Below, piece after piece: positions 6,510-12,819 of a stretch of DNA of 14,822 nt; position 1 is the first letter of the stretch, and each line of letters starts with the position of its first letter. The notes beneath the pieces are model-generated. The model did not search any database. It was given only the letters and a program-made list of their open reading frames with translations, and was not told the origin of the DNA. This DNA is from Micavibrio aeruginosavorus. Its GTDB lineage: Bacteria > Pseudomonadota > Alphaproteobacteria > Micavibrionales > Micavibrionaceae. Location of the stretch: contig QFOT01000042.1 in the NCBI GenBank assembly GCA_003241285.1, positions 1-14,822 of the forward strand. Reading direction: 5' to 3'. The translations under genes and the position numbers were made by a program.

Positions 6510-6532
6510 ATCCCCGCCTGCGCGGGGATGAC
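6510..6532. repeat. short palindromic repeat, copy B (ATCCCCGC-4-GCGGGGAT)
   Basis: An 8-bp perfect stem (6510-6517 / 6522-6529) with a CTGC loop is followed by GAC. It differs from copy A by a paired T-A to C-G change that keeps the stem. It lies 16 bp after the stop codon of the small gene at 6549-6839. Confidence 0.8.
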
Positions 6533-6548
6533 GCCCGATATATGGGCG

Positions 6549-6839
6549 TCAGTCATTATTGGCGTGACGGGAAATATAGCGGGCCATGACATGGCTCCAG
6601 TTGCTTTCAGTATCGTCGACGGAATATTTGCGGGCGACTTTGCGCATGAGACTCTCCAGGCGCTCGGAACTAAGGCCCGGATTTTCGAGAACTTGTTGAA
6701 AACGGTTTAATGATACATGGCAGGCATAACCCGCCCAGTCCATATTGGGTGATCCCCCTTGGTCCATGACCATCGAATAGACAGTGCTGGTATCTTCTAA
6801 CTCAGAACGAATACTGCTGTGGATGACTGAACAGGTCAT
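6549..6839 (-). CDS. small 96-residue protein, unknown
   Basis: I do not recognise this protein. I choose the ATG at 6837-6839 because GGAGG lies 5 nt before it. An in-frame GTG at 6873-6875 also has an AAGGAG, but only 3 nt away, and would give 108 residues. The shorter product is soluble, with no signal peptide or membrane span, and mostly helical by appearance. It contains WAGYACHVSLNRFQQVL (about 35-51), LSSERLESLMRKVARKY (about 57-73) and a C-terminal NWSHVMARYISRH. Two cysteines are present. It has its own terminator (6441-6469). A candidate promoter (7049-7077) would give a leader of about 200 nt. It is divergent from fabD. The ribosome site and terminator make a real gene likely; the function is unknown. 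Confidence 0.7.
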   Translation of the reverse strand: MTCSVIHSSIRSELEDTSTVYSMVMDQGGSPNMDWAGYACHVSLNRFQQVLENPGLSSERLESLMRKVARKYSVDDTESNWSHVMARYISRHANND

Positions 6840-7048
6840 TTGTACCTCCGGGTTGTTGAGTGTTGAATAATTCACACTTGCTCCTTTACGCTTTCTACTG
6901 ATTTCTTACTCAAACGTGACGCCCGGATATTTCTTTAATATCGGCCCTGAACCTCGAAATTGGCTTAAATAACCAAATTTTTCTTATCACTCCGTTTCAT
7001 AAAAACGGGGCGCGAAATATTTATTCTTTTTTCATCGAAGTTAATCAA

Positions 7049-7077
7049 ATCTTACCATACGAAACGGCCTGTTGCAA
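7049..7077 (-). promoter_or_regulatory. candidate minus-strand promoter of the 96-residue gene
   Basis: TTGCAA (7072-7077), a 17-nt spacer and TAAGAT (7049-7054) fit a sigma70-type promoter at 4 of 6 in each box. The -35 lies inside the palindrome at 7069-7088 and the -10 overlaps the CtrA-like near match. The start near 7042 would give a leader of about 200 nt. Confidence 0.35.
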
Positions 7078-7088
7078 ATTAGCAACAG
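7069..7088. promoter_or_regulatory. 7-bp inverted repeat CTGTTGC-6-GCAACAG, possible operator
   Basis: A perfect 7-bp inverted repeat lies around AAATTA. There is no T-run, so it is not a terminator. Its overlap with a candidate -35 box makes a protein-binding operator a reasonable guess; the regulator is unknown. Confidence 0.35.
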
Positions 7089-7154
7089 CTTAAATGAAAT
7101 AGCCTTATCCTAATGCACTGAAATCTAACGGATTGAGGCCAAAGTTTTGGTTGC

Positions 7155-7182
7155 TTGACTCGCAGCCGTAAATGCTTTGAAT
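7155..7182 (+). promoter_or_regulatory. promoter of fabD-fabG
   Basis: -35 TTGACT (7155-7160, 5 of 6), a 16-nt spacer and -10 TTGAAT (7177-7182, 4 of 6) lie about 33 bp before the fabD ATG. The predicted leader is about 26 nt and contains both GAATC sites. Confidence 0.5.
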
Positions 7183-7214
7183 ACCCGTGCATACAGAATC
7201 ATGGAGAGAATCAC

Positions 7215-8171
7215 ATGCGCGCATTCGTATTTCCGGGCCAGGGATCACAATTTATCGGGATGGGAAAAGACCTTGCCGAGGCTTTTCCAGCCGCCAGAGA
7301 GACTTTCGAAGAAGTTGACGATGCGCTGGGGCAAAAACTTTTCCAGTTAATGACGCAAGGCGAGGAAGCGGACCTCAATCTCACTGAGAATACGCAGCCA
7401 GCCTTAATGGCGGTATCGATGGCGATCATCAACGTCCTGACCCGCGAAGGCAAAATTCAGCTCGGGCAAAAAATCAATTTCGTCGCCGGACATTCCTTGG
7501 GTGAATACTCAGCTTTAACGGCAGTCGGCGCACTTGATTTGCCGAAGACCGCGAAGCTTTTGAAACTACGCGGACAGGCGATGCAAAAAGCGGTGCCCGT
7601 CGGTATCGGCGCGATGGCGGCGATCCTCGGTCTCGATCTTCCGGATGTGCAATTGCTGGTCAAGGATGCGACCGCGAAAGCCCAAAACAAAGAAGTCGTC
7701 GAATCCGCGAACGATAATTCATCCGGCCAGATCGTGATATCCGGTCATAAAGGCGCAGTGGCGATTGCGATTGAAATGGCACCCGAGCGCGGGGCGAAGA
7801 AAGCAATTGCCCTGCCGGTGTCCGCGCCGTTCCACTCCACATTGATGGCGCCTGCGGCTCAGACCATGTCACAAGCTCTGGCCGATACGAATATCCGTCC
7901 GCCGATCGTGCCCGTTATTTCAAACGTCACCGCGAAGGCGGTATCGGAGCCGCATCTAATTCGCCAGTTATTGGTCGACCAGATTACCGGCATGGTGCGC
8001 TGGAGAGAATCCGTTTCCTATATGAAGGAACAAGGTGTCGAGGAAATGATCGAGATCGGCGCAGGCAAGGTTCTGGCCGGTTTGATAAAACGCATCGAAA
8101 AAGATGTAGCGTGTGAAAGCGTCGGCACGCCGGAACAGGTTGAGGCTCTTATTAAAAAGTTACAAGGATAA
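7215..8171 (+). CDS. fabD: malonyl-CoA:ACP transacylase FabD
   Basis: FabD transfers malonyl groups from CoA to acyl carrier protein, supplying the extender unit for type II fatty acid synthesis in the cytosol. The 318-residue protein has the expected FPGQGSQ at 6-12, the nucleophile elbow GHSLGE with Ser94 (92-97), Arg119 in LKLRG, catalytic His207 in APFHSTL, and DQITGMVRW (255-263). All catalytic residues are present and the length is normal. The ATG at 7215 is chosen because GGAGA lies 7 nt upstream and the family N-terminus (RAFVFPGQG) follows; the open frame extends further upstream but without family sequence. fabG starts 4 nt downstream, so the two are co-transcribed and coupled. Confidence 0.97.
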   Translation: MRAFVFPGQGSQFIGMGKDLAEAFPAARETFEEVDDALGQKLFQLMTQGEEADLNLTENTQPALMAVSMAIINVLTREGKIQLGQKINFVAGHSLGEYSALTAVGALDLPKTAKLLKLRGQAMQKAVPVGIGAMAAILGLDLPDVQLLVKDATAKAQNKEVVESANDNSSGQIVISGHKGAVAIAIEMAPERGAKKAIALPVSAPFHSTLMAPAAQTMSQALADTNIRPPIVPVISNVTAKAVSEPHLIRQLLVDQITGMVRWRESVSYMKEQGVEEMIEIGAGKVLAGLIKRIEKDVACESVGTPEQVEALIKKLQG

Positions 8172-8175
8172 AAAC

Positions 8176-8913
8176 ATGTTTGATTTAACAGGTAAAAAAG
8201 CATTGGTCACAGGTGCGACAGGCGGCATCGGCGCTTCTATTGCGAAGGCTTTGCATGCGCAAGGCGCGACGGTCGGTATTTCCGGGCGTAACGAAGGTAA
8301 GCTGAAAGAGCTTGAGTCTGAACTCAAAGAGCGCGTGTTTGTGTTGCCTGCAGATTTGGCAGCCGAAGGCGGCACGGATAAATTATTGGCCGATGCCGAA
8401 GCTGCTATGGGGCAGGTCGATATTTTGGTCAATAATGCAGGACTTACGCGCGACAATCTTTCCATGCGCATGAAAGACGAAGAATGGAATGAAGTGATCG
8501 CGGTTAACATGACAGCGACATTCAAACTCGCCAAAGCGGTTCAGCGCGGCATGATGAAACGCCGTAATGGCCGCATCATCAATATCGCCTCCGTCGTCGG
8601 TGTGATGGGCAACCCGGGGCAGGCGAATTATGTTGCGTCCAAAGCGGGCATGATCGGATGGAGCAAAGCCATGGCGCAGGAAATCGCCAGCCGCGGCATT
8701 ACCGTCAATAGTGTGGCTCCCGGCTTTATCGCGACGGCAATGACCGAGGTTTTAACCGACGATCAAAAGGCGACGATTTCGTCCAAAATCCCGATGGGTA
8801 AAATGGGCAGCGCGGATGATATCGCCTCTGCGGTTGCATTTCTTGCTTCTGATGAAGCAGGCTATGTGACGGGCACGACGATACACGTCAATGGCGGCAT
8901 GGTGATGATTTAA
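8176..8913 (+). CDS. fabG: 3-oxoacyl-ACP reductase FabG
   Basis: FabG is the NADPH-dependent short-chain dehydrogenase that reduces 3-oxoacyl-ACP in each elongation cycle. The 245-residue protein shows the cofactor loop TGATGGIG (12-19), NNAG (86-89) and the catalytic tetrad Asn111, Ser139, Tyr152 and Lys156 (NYVASK). It ends with the typical YVTGTTIHVNGGMVMI. The ATG at 8176-8178 is preceded by AAGGA (7 nt) lying in the end of fabD. The usual next genes acpP and fabF are separated here by a repeat and two accessory genes. No T-run terminator is visible after the stop; the repeat at 8957-9054 could fold in the transcript. Confidence 0.97.
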   Translation: MFDLTGKKALVTGATGGIGASIAKALHAQGATVGISGRNEGKLKELESELKERVFVLPADLAAEGGTDKLLADAEAAMGQVDILVNNAGLTRDNLSMRMKDEEWNEVIAVNMTATFKLAKAVQRGMMKRRNGRIINIASVVGVMGNPGQANYVASKAGMIGWSKAMAQEIASRGITVNSVAPGFIATAMTEVLTDDQKATISSKIPMGKMGSADDIASAVAFLASDEAGYVTGTTIHVNGGMVMI

Positions 8914-8956
8914 TTTTTGAACCGCAAATGAAGATAAATAAACACAGATTATATTT

Positions 8957-9054
8957 TTTGTCATTGCGAGTGCAGCGAAGCAATCCATACGGTAGCGAAA
9001 CTGGATCATGGTTTGGACTGCCGCGTCGACCTTTGGCCTTCTCGCAATGACAAA
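8957..9054. repeat. TCATTGCGAG...CTCGCAATGA dispersed repeat element (about 98 bp)
   Basis: The outer arms are a perfect 15-bp inverted repeat (8956-8970 and 9041-9055, core TTGTCATTGCGAG). An inner, imperfect pair is GCAATCCA near 8980 against TGGACTGC near 9015. Elements with this TCATTGCGAG...AAGCAATCCA signature are a known class of dispersed palindromic repeats in many proteobacteria. It occupies the junction between fabG and the inserted HAD gene. Its right end (CAATGACA) contains the ATG used as the start of that gene. Confidence 0.8.
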
Positions 9055-9727
9055 AGAAAAATACGATCTGATTATCTTCGATTGCGACGGAACGCTGACG
9101 GACAGCGAGAGGGCGTATAACGAATGCTCTGTCGATGTGTTTCGGGAGTACGGACTGGATTTCACCGTCGATTATGCGTTGAAAAACTGGATGGGCAAAT
9201 CTCAGGATGACATCGTCCGTCTGGAAGAAGAGAAAAACGGTATCAGCCTGCCTTTGCAGGACATAAAAAATAAATTCATTATCAATACGCCTGCCTATCT
9301 TGGAAAATATCTGCGTCCTATTCCTGGCGCGTTGGAAGCGGTGCGCGAGCTTCATAAAAATTTCAAATGCTGTGTCGCGTCAAATGGCGAAAGACAAAAT
9401 GTCATCGCCTCGCTCGAATTGTTGAATTTTACGGGACTGTTCGACGGACAGCATGTTTTCACCAAGGATGATGTGCCAAGAGCGAAACCTTTCCCGGATT
9501 TATTTCTGCATGCCTGTAAGGTCATGAATTTGACGCCTGAGCGAAGCATTATTATTGAAGATAGTGTCAGCGGCGTCAGGGCGGCCAGAGCGTCGGGAGG
9601 CTATACAATCGGCTTTAACGGCGTGGATCATCATAATCTGCAAAGCGATGGAAAGCTCAAGGAGGCAGGCGCGGATATTGTTTTCTCCGATTGGAAAGAT
9701 ATCTTAGATCATATCAACTCTTTGTGA
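9047..9727 (+). CDS. HAD-superfamily hydrolase, phosphatase/phosphoglucomutase-like
   Basis: This is a subfamily IA haloacid-dehalogenase-type enzyme that acts through a phospho-aspartate, probably on a small phosphorylated metabolite. Motif I is FDCDGTLTDSE with nucleophile Asp12 and acid/base Asp14. Motif II is Ser112 (VASNGE), motif III Lys147 (RAKPFPD) and motif IV Glu171-Asp172 (IIIEDSVSGV). A helical cap (about 22-85) suggests a small soluble substrate. The DSE and KPFPDLF signatures resemble beta-phosphoglucomutase and YieH-like enzymes, but substrate cannot be read from the sequence. I start it at ATG 9047 (226 residues), where family sequence begins; an upstream ATG at 9008 would encode only repeat sequence. 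No ribosome site is visible, since the start codon belongs to the repeat. It is followed 7 nt later by the exported-protein gene. Confidence 0.9.
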   Translation: MTKEKYDLIIFDCDGTLTDSERAYNECSVDVFREYGLDFTVDYALKNWMGKSQDDIVRLEEEKNGISLPLQDIKNKFIINTPAYLGKYLRPIPGALEAVRELHKNFKCCVASNGERQNVIASLELLNFTGLFDGQHVFTKDDVPRAKPFPDLFLHACKVMNLTPERSIIIEDSVSGVRAARASGGYTIGFNGVDHHNLQSDGKLKEAGADIVFSDWKDILDHINSL

Positions 9728-9734
9728 GGCCAAT

Positions 9735-10088
9735 ATGAGATATTTATTCCTGATCCTTTTATCCTGCATTGCAGCGAATGCGGCGCAGGCGGATGTTATT
9801 GCCACTGATGGCGCTGTCATTGTCAACGGCAATCAAAGATCTGATAGCGGCGATAGTAGCCGTTTTATTTCCAATGACCGTAATATTCAGATCTACACAG
9901 GGGGCAATACACAGGGGCAGGCTTTTATCATGCGGGACGGAAAACTTGAGCGCCTGTCCGACGGCGACTATACGCTGCCGAGTGGCCGAAAAGTTAATAT
10001 TAAGAATGGCCGGATGAATGCGCAATTTGGCGATAAGCCTTTGGATAGTGATGTTAAAATCCTCCCGCCGGGCCAGCAAATTCCATAA
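9735..10088 (+). CDS. small exported protein, unknown
   Basis: This 117-residue protein has a clear signal peptide, MRYLFLILLSCIAANAAQA, with probable cleavage after AQA (residue 19); the mature part would be about 98 residues in the periplasm. LLSC (8-11) looks slightly like a lipobox, but the hydrophobic stretch before it is too short. The mature part is polar, rich in Gly, Asn and Asp. It contains a strand-turn segment, MRDGKLERLSDGDYTLPSG then RKVNIKNGRM (66-94), loosely like the short metal- or DUF6799-type repeat proteins; that likeness is weak. GAGG 5 nt before the ATG and the 7-nt gap from the HAD gene point to one transcript. Its position between fabG and acpP is unusual. Confidence 0.8.
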   Translation: MRYLFLILLSCIAANAAQADVIATDGAVIVNGNQRSDSGDSSRFISNDRNIQIYTGGNTQGQAFIMRDGKLERLSDGDYTLPSGRKVNIKNGRMNAQFGDKPLDSDVKILPPGQQIP

Positions 10089-10116
10089 GCCTTGTTGATA
10101 GAATCCAATAATCCTC

Positions 10117-10145
10117 TTGCCAATTTTTTCATGGATCGTTATGGT
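10117..10145 (+). promoter_or_regulatory. promoter of acpP
   Basis: -35 TTGCCA (10117-10122), a 17-nt spacer and -10 TATGGT (10140-10145) precede acpP. The predicted start is near 10152, with a leader of about 42 nt. A separate promoter makes sense because acpP is cut off from fabG by inserted genes. Confidence 0.5.
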
Positions 10146-10193
10146 CCAGACGCTTATAGAAATTAACCAAACGAAACTACAGGAACTAAAAAC

Positions 10194-10430
10194 ATGAGCG
10201 ATATCGCTGAGCGCGTGAAGAAAATTGTTGTCGAGCATCTCGGCGTTGAAGAAGGCAAAGTCACCGAGAGCGCAAGCTTCATCGATGATCTTGGTGCAGA
10301 CTCCCTTGATACGGTTGAGCTGGTCATGGCGTTCGAAGAAGAATTCAATGTTGAAATTCCAGACGATGCAGCTGAGAAAATCCAGACTGTTGGCGACGCT
10401 GTCAACTTCATCACTGCAAACGCAGCCTGA
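10194..10430 (+). CDS. acpP: acyl carrier protein AcpP
   Basis: AcpP carries growing acyl chains on a 4'-phosphopantetheine arm through all steps of fatty acid synthesis. The 78-residue acidic protein has the universal attachment motif GADSLDTVELVM with Ser37, followed by the recognition helix FEEEFNVEIPDD (47-58). Length and charge are normal. AGGA lies 9 nt before the ATG. A strong terminator follows at 10447-10482, before fabF. This lets acpP be transcribed at high level with only part of the transcripts continuing into fabF, an arrangement common for acpP. Confidence 0.98.
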   Translation: MSDIAERVKKIVVEHLGVEEGKVTESASFIDDLGADSLDTVELVMAFEEEFNVEIPDDAAEKIQTVGDAVNFITANAA

Positions 10431-10446
10431 TTGAAACTGAATTAAT

Positions 10447-10482
10447 AAAAATGGGCTGCTGGATCATGGCAGCCCATTTTTT
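10447..10482 (+). terminator. intrinsic terminator/attenuator between acpP and fabF
   Basis: A perfect stem ATGGGCTGC (10451-10459) / GCAGCCCAT (10469-10477) is extended by A/T pairs, with a 9-nt loop and a run of six Ts (10477-10482). It lies 16 bp after the acpP stop and 28 bp before fabF. No convincing fabF promoter is visible downstream, so it probably acts as a partial terminator. Confidence 0.92.
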
Positions 10483-10509
10483 ATAGATAAATTTACGGGA
10501 AGATTGAAT

Positions 10510-11778
10510 ATGAGACGTGTCGTTGTCACCGGTATGGGAATGGTTTCACCTTTGGGTGTGGGCGTTGATAAAAATTGGGCCGAATTGACATCCGGCAAAA
10601 GCGGTATCCGCAAGGTGACGCGTTTCGACGTGTCCGATATCACATCCCAGATCGCGGGTCTTGTACCGCACGCATCTGAAGGCGCCGAGGGCGGGTTTAA
10701 TCCCGATACCACCGTTCCGCCGAAAGACCAGAAGAAGATGGATATCTTTATCCTCTATGGCATGGCGGCAGCGGATGAGGCCATTGAAGATTCAGGCTGG
10801 AAACCGACTGAGCAGGAAGATTTAGAGCGCACAGGCGTCATGATCGGCTCCGGTATCGGCGGTTTACAGAGCGTTTATGAAACATCATTAACACTGGTTG
10901 AAAAGGGCACGCGCCGCGTATCGCCGTTCTCGGTTCCGCAAATGCTGATCAACCTCGTATCCGGTCATTTATCCATCAAATATGGCTTTCAAGGGCCGAA
11001 CCATGCCGTTGTTACGGCCTGTGCCACCGGCACGCATGCGATCGGCGATGCGGCGCGTTTAATCATGTTCGGCGATGCCGATGTCATGATCGCGGGCGGC
11101 GCGGAAGCGGCGGCCAATCGTCTCGGCATGTCATGCTTTGCGGCGGCCCGCGCCCTCTCTACAGGTTTCAACGATAATCCGGAAAGCGCATCGCGCCCCT
11201 TCGATGAAGGCCGCGACGGTTTCGTTATCGGCGAAGGCGCAGGGATTGTTGTCCTGGAAGAATACGAGCACGCGAAAAAACGCGGCGCGAAAATTTACGG
11301 CGAAATTATCGGCTATGGCCTTTCCGGTGATGCGTTCCACATGACGGCGCCTGCCGAAGATGGGCGAGGGAGCTTCAACGCGATGAAAGCGGCGCTCCGC
11401 AATGCTAAAATAAATCCGGAAGATGTTGATTATATCAACGCGCATGGCACATCGACGCCGCTAGGTGACGGGATAGAATGCGGATCGGTAAAACGCCTGT
11501 TCGCCAATGTACTGGATAAGGTGTCCATGTCCTCGACCAAATCCGCCATCGGCCATTTGCTCGGCGCGGCGGGTGCGGTGGAAGCGATTTACTCTATAAA
11601 AGCCATGCAGACCGGTATATTGCCGCCGACACTTAACCTTGAGAATGTGTCGGAAAATTGCGCCGGGATAGATCTGGTTCCTTTGAAAGCCAAGGAAAAG
11701 AAAGTCAAGACGGCCTTGTCAAATTCTTTCGGCTTTGGCGGGACGAATGCGTCACTTGTCATGAAGGCAATAGATTGA
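10510..11778 (+). CDS. fabF: 3-oxoacyl-ACP synthase II FabF
   Basis: FabF is the condensing enzyme that elongates acyl-ACP with malonyl-ACP and governs the C16:1 to C18:1 step. The 422-residue protein begins RRVVVTGMGMVSPLG. It carries the thiolase-fold triad Cys171 (TACATGTH), His312 (NAHGTSTPLGD) and His349 (KSAIGHLLGAAG), and ends with NSFGFGGTNASLV. I place the start at ATG 10510 because the family N-terminus follows; a TTG two codons earlier is also possible. The upstream purine stretch GGGAAGA is the likely ribosome site. The palindrome copy C and mltG follow. The FabF type is supported over FabB by length, the GMGMVSPLG start and position next to acpP. Confidence 0.97.
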   Translation: MRRVVVTGMGMVSPLGVGVDKNWAELTSGKSGIRKVTRFDVSDITSQIAGLVPHASEGAEGGFNPDTTVPPKDQKKMDIFILYGMAAADEAIEDSGWKPTEQEDLERTGVMIGSGIGGLQSVYETSLTLVEKGTRRVSPFSVPQMLINLVSGHLSIKYGFQGPNHAVVTACATGTHAIGDAARLIMFGDADVMIAGGAEAAANRLGMSCFAAARALSTGFNDNPESASRPFDEGRDGFVIGEGAGIVVLEEYEHAKKRGAKIYGEIIGYGLSGDAFHMTAPAEDGRGSFNAMKAALRNAKINPEDVDYINAHGTSTPLGDGIECGSVKRLFANVLDKVSMSSTKSAIGHLLGAAGAVEAIYSIKAMQTGILPPTLNLENVSENCAGIDLVPLKAKEKKVKTALSNSFGFGGTNASLVMKAID

Positions 11779-11787
11779 TTTAAAGAG

Positions 11788-11811
11788 ATTCCTGCTTCCG
11801 CAGGAATGACA
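11788..11811. repeat. short palindromic repeat, copy C (ATTCCTGC-4-GCAGGAAT)
   Basis: An 8-bp perfect stem (11788-11795 / 11800-11807) with a TTCC loop is followed by GACA. It lies 9 bp after the fabF stop. Relative to copy A it has a paired C-G to T-A change in the stem. The stem end plus GACA spells AATGACA, whose ATG (11806) is in frame with mltG. Confidence 0.8.
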
Positions 11812-11829
11812 TTGGTGTATCATTCACCG

Positions 11830-12819
11830 ATGAAAAAATTTCTTCTTGTCATTTTTGCTATGGGCGCTTTGTCGGTGTCGGCGGGGCTTATTTATGCCAC
11901 GCATGAATTTATGGGGCCGGGACCGCTTACCGTGCAGAAAACGATCCCTATTCCCAAAGGACAAGGTGTGCGCGCGATGGCGGCACAGTTGCAAACTGAA
12001 GGGGTCATATCCAATCAATATGTTTTCATTTTATTCTCGCGTTTGACCGGCACATATAAAACCTTGCAGGCTGGTGAATATGAATTTGCGGGCGCAGCGC
12101 GCATGGCCGAGGTTTTATCCAAGATTTCCCGTGGCGATATCGTCAAGCGCAGCTTTACCATTCCCGAAGGCAAAACCAGTTTCGAGATCGTCGAGATTTT
12201 AAAGAAAGCTGAAAACCTGACAGGCGAGATCAAGGATATTCCGGCTGAAGGCTCGATGCTGCCCAATACTTATTTTTACCAGACGGGCGATACACGTGAC
12301 GGTAAGGTAAAATTCATGCAAGGCGAGATGAAAAAAACCATCGATGAGTTATGGCCGAAACGTGAAGCTGGTCTGCCATTCAAGACCATCGAGGAAGCTG
12401 TGACGCTTGCCTCTATCGTCGAAAAAGAAACTGGGATCGCGTCGGAGCGAAAGCGCGTGGCGGGAGTGTTTATCAATCGGCTGAAGACCGGCATGCTGCT
12501 GCAGACCGATCCGACGGTGATTTACGGTCTGACCAAAGGCCAGCATAAAAACGAAGGGCAGGGCCCGCTCGGGCGTCGTTTGTTGCTGAAAGATCTGGCG
12601 ATACTCAATCCTTATAACACGTATATCAATCCAGGTTTGCCGCCGGGCCCGATCGCCAATCCGGGCCGCGCTTCCCTGGAAGCGGTATTACATCCCGAGA
12701 AACATAATTATCTTTTCTTCGTGGCGGACGGCAAAGGCGGGCATGTCTTCGCGGCAACGCTCGACGAGCATAACCGTAACGTCGCGGCTTGGCGCCAGAT
12801 CAGAAAAGCGAATGATTAA
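11830..12819 (+). CDS. mltG: endolytic murein transglycosylase MltG
   Basis: MltG is an inner-membrane lytic transglycosylase that cuts nascent glycan strands and so sets peptidoglycan chain length. The 329 residues comprise an N-terminal membrane anchor (about 4-24), a LysM-like segment (about 33-110, IPIPKGQGVRAMA...) and the YceG catalytic domain. The core has ASIVEKETG with the catalytic Glu198, then RKRVAGVFINRLKTGMLLQT, DPTVIYG, AILNPYNTYINPGLPPGPI and FFVADGKGGHVF. I start at ATG 11830, which gives a normal MKKFLLVIF anchor. An in-frame ATG at 11806, inside repeat copy C, would add 8 residues. Neither has a good ribosome site. It follows fabF as in other alphaproteobacteria and overlaps the convergent cysH by its stop codon. 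Confidence 0.95.
   Translation: MKKFLLVIFAMGALSVSAGLIYATHEFMGPGPLTVQKTIPIPKGQGVRAMAAQLQTEGVISNQYVFILFSRLTGTYKTLQAGEYEFAGAARMAEVLSKISRGDIVKRSFTIPEGKTSFEIVEILKKAENLTGEIKDIPAEGSMLPNTYFYQTGDTRDGKVKFMQGEMKKTIDELWPKREAGLPFKTIEEAVTLASIVEKETGIASERKRVAGVFINRLKTGMLLQTDPTVIYGLTKGQHKNEGQGPLGRRLLLKDLAILNPYNTYINPGLPPGPIANPGRASLEAVLHPEKHNYLFFVADGKGGHVFAATLDEHNRNVAAWRQIRKAND

Larger units (their letters stand above)
6840..7214. other. 375-bp divergent regulatory region between the small gene and fabD
   Basis: No gene is visible here. The region is AT-rich. It holds the 96-residue gene's ribosome site, weak inverted repeats GATATT-5-AATATC (6926-6942) and CCGTTT-5-AAACGG (6992-7008), a near-miss CtrA box TTAA-N7-TTAC (7041-7055), the CTGTTGC/GCAACAG palindrome (7069-7088) and the fabD promoter (7155-7182). 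Two GAATC (GANTC-type) sites lie at 7196 and 7208 just before the fabD ATG. Confidence 0.6.

Noticed and set aside
6992..7008. CCGTTT-5-AAACGG hairpin as a terminator.
   Set aside because: It is only a 6-bp stem with no T-run on either strand and no gene ending nearby.
9008..9046. Upstream ATG at 9008 as the start of the HAD gene.
   Set aside because: The extra 13 residues are translated repeat sequence, and HAD family sequence starts right after the ATG at 9047.
8752..9355. Minus-strand frames across the end of fabG, the repeat and the start of the HAD gene.
   Set aside because: They read through the dispersed repeat antisense to two real genes. The peptides look like translated repeat.
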